Made by a program: the position numbers and the translations under genes. The notes under the pieces were generated by a model. That model was not told where the DNA came from, made no database searches, and saw nothing but the letters and a program-made list of their open reading frames with translations. From Rhodococcus sp. SMB37 (GTDB taxonomy: Bacteria; Actinomycetota; Actinomycetes; Mycobacteriales; Mycobacteriaceae), in assembly GCF_004345605.1 (NCBI RefSeq), contig NZ_SLVY01000002.1, positions 124,001 through 188,000 on the forward strand: a DNA stretch of 64,000 nt, in the 5' to 3' direction. Positions 62,043 to 64,000 of the stretch are shown piece after piece. Each line of letters starts with the position of its first letter. Within the stretch, counting starts at the first letter, position 1.

Positions 62043-63064
62043 GACAATTCACGTCGCAGGAGTTCAGCCCCAGCGGCAAGCGCGACCATCTTGTCTCGTG
62101 CGACGCGTCGGCCCAGTGGCGCCATACCGCAATTGGTACTCGGGTAGAGCTTGTCTGCGTCAACAAACGGGAGTGCGCGACGAAGGGTTGCGGCGACCTC
62201 TTCGGGCGTCTCAATGGTGTCGCTCGCCACATCGATCGCTCCCAGCATGACCTTCTTGCCCCGAAGCAGTTCGATCAGGTCAACAGGTACCCGCGAATTG
62301 TGACTCTCCAGCGACACTATGTCGATCGATGACTGTCGCAGCAGTGGAAACGACTCTTCGTACTGGCGCCACTCGGCCCCGAGCGTTGCCTTCCAGTCAG
62401 TGTTGGCTTTGATGCCGTAGCCGTAACAGATGTGAACGGCAGTTTCGCAACTCAGCCCTGCTGTCGCACGCTCGAGCGCCGCTACGCCCCAGTCTTTCAG
62501 TTCGTCGAAGAACACGTTGAACGCGGGCTCATCGATCTGGATGATGTCGACGCCGGCGGCTTCCAAGTCCTTTGCTTCTTGGTTCAGGATAGTTGCGAAC
62601 TCCCATGCCAGCATTTCGCGACTCTTGTAGTGGTCGTCGTAAAGCGTGTCGATCATTGTCATAGGGCCAGGCAAGGCCCATTTGATCGGCTGGTCGGTCG
62701 CTGCTCGAAGACGCGTCGCATCCGCTGCGAACACTGACTTTTCGCGGCTCACCGCGCCGACAACCGTCGGGACGCTCGCGTCGTAGCGTTCACGAATTCG
62801 CACGGTCTCGCGCCGGTCGAAGTCAACGCCACTGAGGTGCTCGATGAACGTGGTCACGAAATGCTGACGCGTCTGTTCACCATCGCTGATGATGTCGAGC
62901 CCGGCATGACGCTGCTCATGTGCTGCGAGTGTCTGGGCGTCGAGTTTCCCTTCGCGCAGTTCGTCGTCTCGCAACTTCCACGGCGACCAGAGCTTCTCCG
63001 GCTCCGAAAGCCACGAGGGCTTGGGCAAGCTACCGACGATCGAGGTGGGCAGGAGCGTGTTCAT
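62039..63064 (-). CDS. mesD: Core-MetE methionine synthase MesD
   Basis: A 341-residue protein with only the C-terminal MetE barrel. It starts TSIVGSLPKPSWL, has QIDEPAFNVFFDELKDWG, the zinc ligands in AVHICYGYG, a Glu in SLESHNSRV and Cys in STNCGMAPLGRR. The DWG/HICYGYGIK pattern fits MesD of the folate-independent methionine synthases, which need an oxygenase partner and oxygen; the methyl donor is not a folate. It follows mesX, the partner gene, 26 bases downstream, so they are one operon. Start ATG 63064 (MNTLLPTSI). Base composition is lower in G+C than neighbouring genes. Confidence 0.85.
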   Translation of the reverse strand: MNTLLPTSIVGSLPKPSWLSEPEKLWSPWKLRDDELREGKLDAQTLAAHEQRHAGLDIISDGEQTRQHFVTTFIEHLSGVDFDRRETVRIRERYDASVPTVVGAVSREKSVFAADATRLRAATDQPIKWALPGPMTMIDTLYDDHYKSREMLAWEFATILNQEAKDLEAAGVDIIQIDEPAFNVFFDELKDWGVAALERATAGLSCETAVHICYGYGIKANTDWKATLGAEWRQYEESFPLLRQSSIDIVSLESHNSRVPVDLIELLRGKKVMLGAIDVASDTIETPEEVAATLRRALPFVDADKLYPSTNCGMAPLGRRVARDKMVALAAGAELLRRELS

Positions 63065-63090
63065 CTTTGGTACCTTTCGGTCTCGGACGG

Positions 63091-64000
63091 TCAGGCGGAT
63101 TGCTCGGTAGCCCACCGTTCAAGAACAGCGCCATACGGTTTCATGAGATTCACCTCGGTGAACTTTCCCTGTGTGGTCGCGAGCCGAGTGCGCTCAACAC
63201 GGTCGTAGCTCACCTGCGGAACTGAATAGTTGCCGTTGTCGAGACTCGGCTGGTACACCTCCGACGCCGCAGTGTTCGCGTTGTAGATCTCGGGACGATA
63301 AACCTTCTGAAACGTCTCCATCGTCGCGATCGTTCCCGCGAGCGCGAGGAACGAATAGTCGTTGAGCAAGTCACCACGGTGGTAGAAGGCCAATGGAGCG
63401 ACGGACCCCTGAGGCATGAAGTAGCGAACCCTGAGCCCCATCTTCCCGAAGTACTGATCGGTGAGCGACTTGTCATCTGCCACATACTCCACCCCAAGAA
63501 TCGGGTGGTAATTCGTGAGCCGACGGTACGTCCTGGACGTCGAAACGCTGATGCAGATGACTGGAGGCTGCGAGAACCGTTCGCGATACTCGTCCGATTC
63601 AACAAAACGCTGAAAGACCTGCCCGTGCAGATCACCGAAGTCGCTGGGGATTCCCGTCGCTTCGTGCCCCGGGAGCCGAACGCTGAAATCGTAGTCGCGA
63701 ATGTACGAGGAGAAGTTGTTTCCGACGATGCCCTCCGTGCGGGCGCCTGTGGTGGTATCGACGATGTCGACGTCGAGCACTTCGATCACCGGAAAGGCGG
63801 CGTCATCCCCGGCCGACGCGAGATGCAGGTCCACCGAGACGATGTCGAGTTCGAGTGCGTAGCGGTCACCACGCGGATTGTCCCAGTGCACCAACTCGTT
63901 GACACGGGTGTTCATCATCGTCACCGCGTTGCACAGATTCTGCCGACGATTCTCGCCGCGTGCGAGATTCGCAAAGTTCGTCGTGCCGCGCGAGTTGGTC
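63091..64000 (-). CDS. mesX: MesX (DUF1852) oxygenase-like partner of MesD, 5' end beyond the right edge
   Basis: About 300 residues visible of a DUF1852 protein. The blocks NELVHWDNPRGDRYALELD, EGIVGNNFSSYIRDYDFSV, FGDLHGQVFQRFVESDEY and FQKVYRPEIYNANTAASEVY match MesX as I remember it. The frame continues past the apparent start at 63924 to base 64000 (reading TNFANLARGENRRQN), so the real start lies outside the window. MesX is thought to act as an oxygen-dependent partner that lets MesD make methionine without folate. It precedes mesD. Confidence 0.85.
   Translation of the reverse strand, partial: TNSRGTTNFANLARGENRRQNLCNAVTMMNTRVNELVHWDNPRGDRYALELDIVSVDLHLASAGDDAAFPVIEVLDVDIVDTTTGARTEGIVGNNFSSYIRDYDFSVRLPGHEATGIPSDFGDLHGQVFQRFVESDEYRERFSQPPVICISVSTSRTYRRLTNYHPILGVEYVADDKSLTDQYFGKMGLRVRYFMPQGSVAPLAFYHRGDLLNDYSFLALAGTIATMETFQKVYRPEIYNANTAASEVYQPSLDNGNYSVPQVSYDRVERTRLATTQGKFTEVNLMKPYGAVLERWATEQSA

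Noticed and set aside
63091-63924. A complete gene starting at 63924
   Set aside because: The frame stays open to the right edge and the extra codons continue the family sequence (TNFANLARGEN), so the gene is cut by the window.

Overview
The window is high-GC actinobacterial chromosome, most likely Rhodococcus or a close relative (Nocardia, Gordonia). Evidence: S-(hydroxymethyl)mycothiol dehydrogenase with its metallo-hydrolase partner, a cutinase, class Ib ribonucleotide reductase, a two-ACT-domain SerB, frequent GTG/TTG starts, and a gene order from about 1.4 to 36 kb that follows M. tuberculosis Rv3014c-Rv3053c as I remember it (ligA, short MetE homologue, mnmA, iscS, two acyltransferases, etfBA, polymethylated-glucan genes, THUMP-like protein, methyltransferase, enoyl-CoA hydratase, Nudix, ABC ATPase, serB2, ctaD, fecB, nrdFEIH). 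I see no rRNA, tRNA, CRISPR array, IS element or phage gene.

Layout. 0-1.4 kb: an amidohydrolase cut by the left edge and a small membrane protein. 1.4-8.6 kb (minus): a tightly packed run, from an OlsB-like N-acyltransferase and PlsC-type acyltransferase through cysteine desulfurase, MnmA, a short MetE homologue and LigA. 8.7-10.5 kb: etfBA with its own terminator. 10.7-18.1 kb: the methylglucose lipopolysaccharide-type block (methyltransferase, GH57 and GT4 enzymes joined by GTGA overlaps, then an amidase, a beta-helix acyltransferase and a beta-propeller lipoprotein). 18.1-29 kb: housekeeping genes, with glgX between the ABC ATPase and a PTH2-like gene, then serB and ctaD. 29.4-31.5 kb: a siderophore-binding lipoprotein overlapping a secreted HtaA-domain protein. 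32-36.4 kb: nrdHIEF behind a pair of NrdR-like boxes. 36.5-40.2 kb: a three-subunit molybdenum hydroxylase of the PaoABC type. 40.3-44.2 kb: an IdeR-box-preceded siderophore-binding lipoprotein, a flavin reductase with divergent TetR gene, a META lipoprotein and a nucleosidase. 44.3-49.2 kb: nadE and molybdopterin genes (moaA-moaD minus; moeA, moaC-mog fusion, moaE plus). 49.4-54 kb: a DEAD-box helicase with a structured leader, a CobW-type GTPase and the mycothiol-dependent formaldehyde genes. 54-62 kb: accessory genes: cutinase, a LuxR regulator carrying a histidine-kinase-type ATPase domain opposite a degenerate acyl-CoA-ligase-like gene, LysR and AraC regulators, a short-chain dehydrogenase. 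62-64 kb: mesX-mesD, an oxygen-linked, folate-independent methionine synthase pair in visibly lower-GC DNA; mesX runs off the right edge.

The molybdopterin genes can supply the hydroxylase at 36-40 kb. The two siderophore-binding lipoproteins and the HtaA protein point to iron and haem capture. The most interesting parts are the transferred-looking mesXD pair, the FecB/HtaA coupled pair, the LuxR-ATPase with its altered ligase neighbour, and several long perfect hairpins and unassigned operators between genes.
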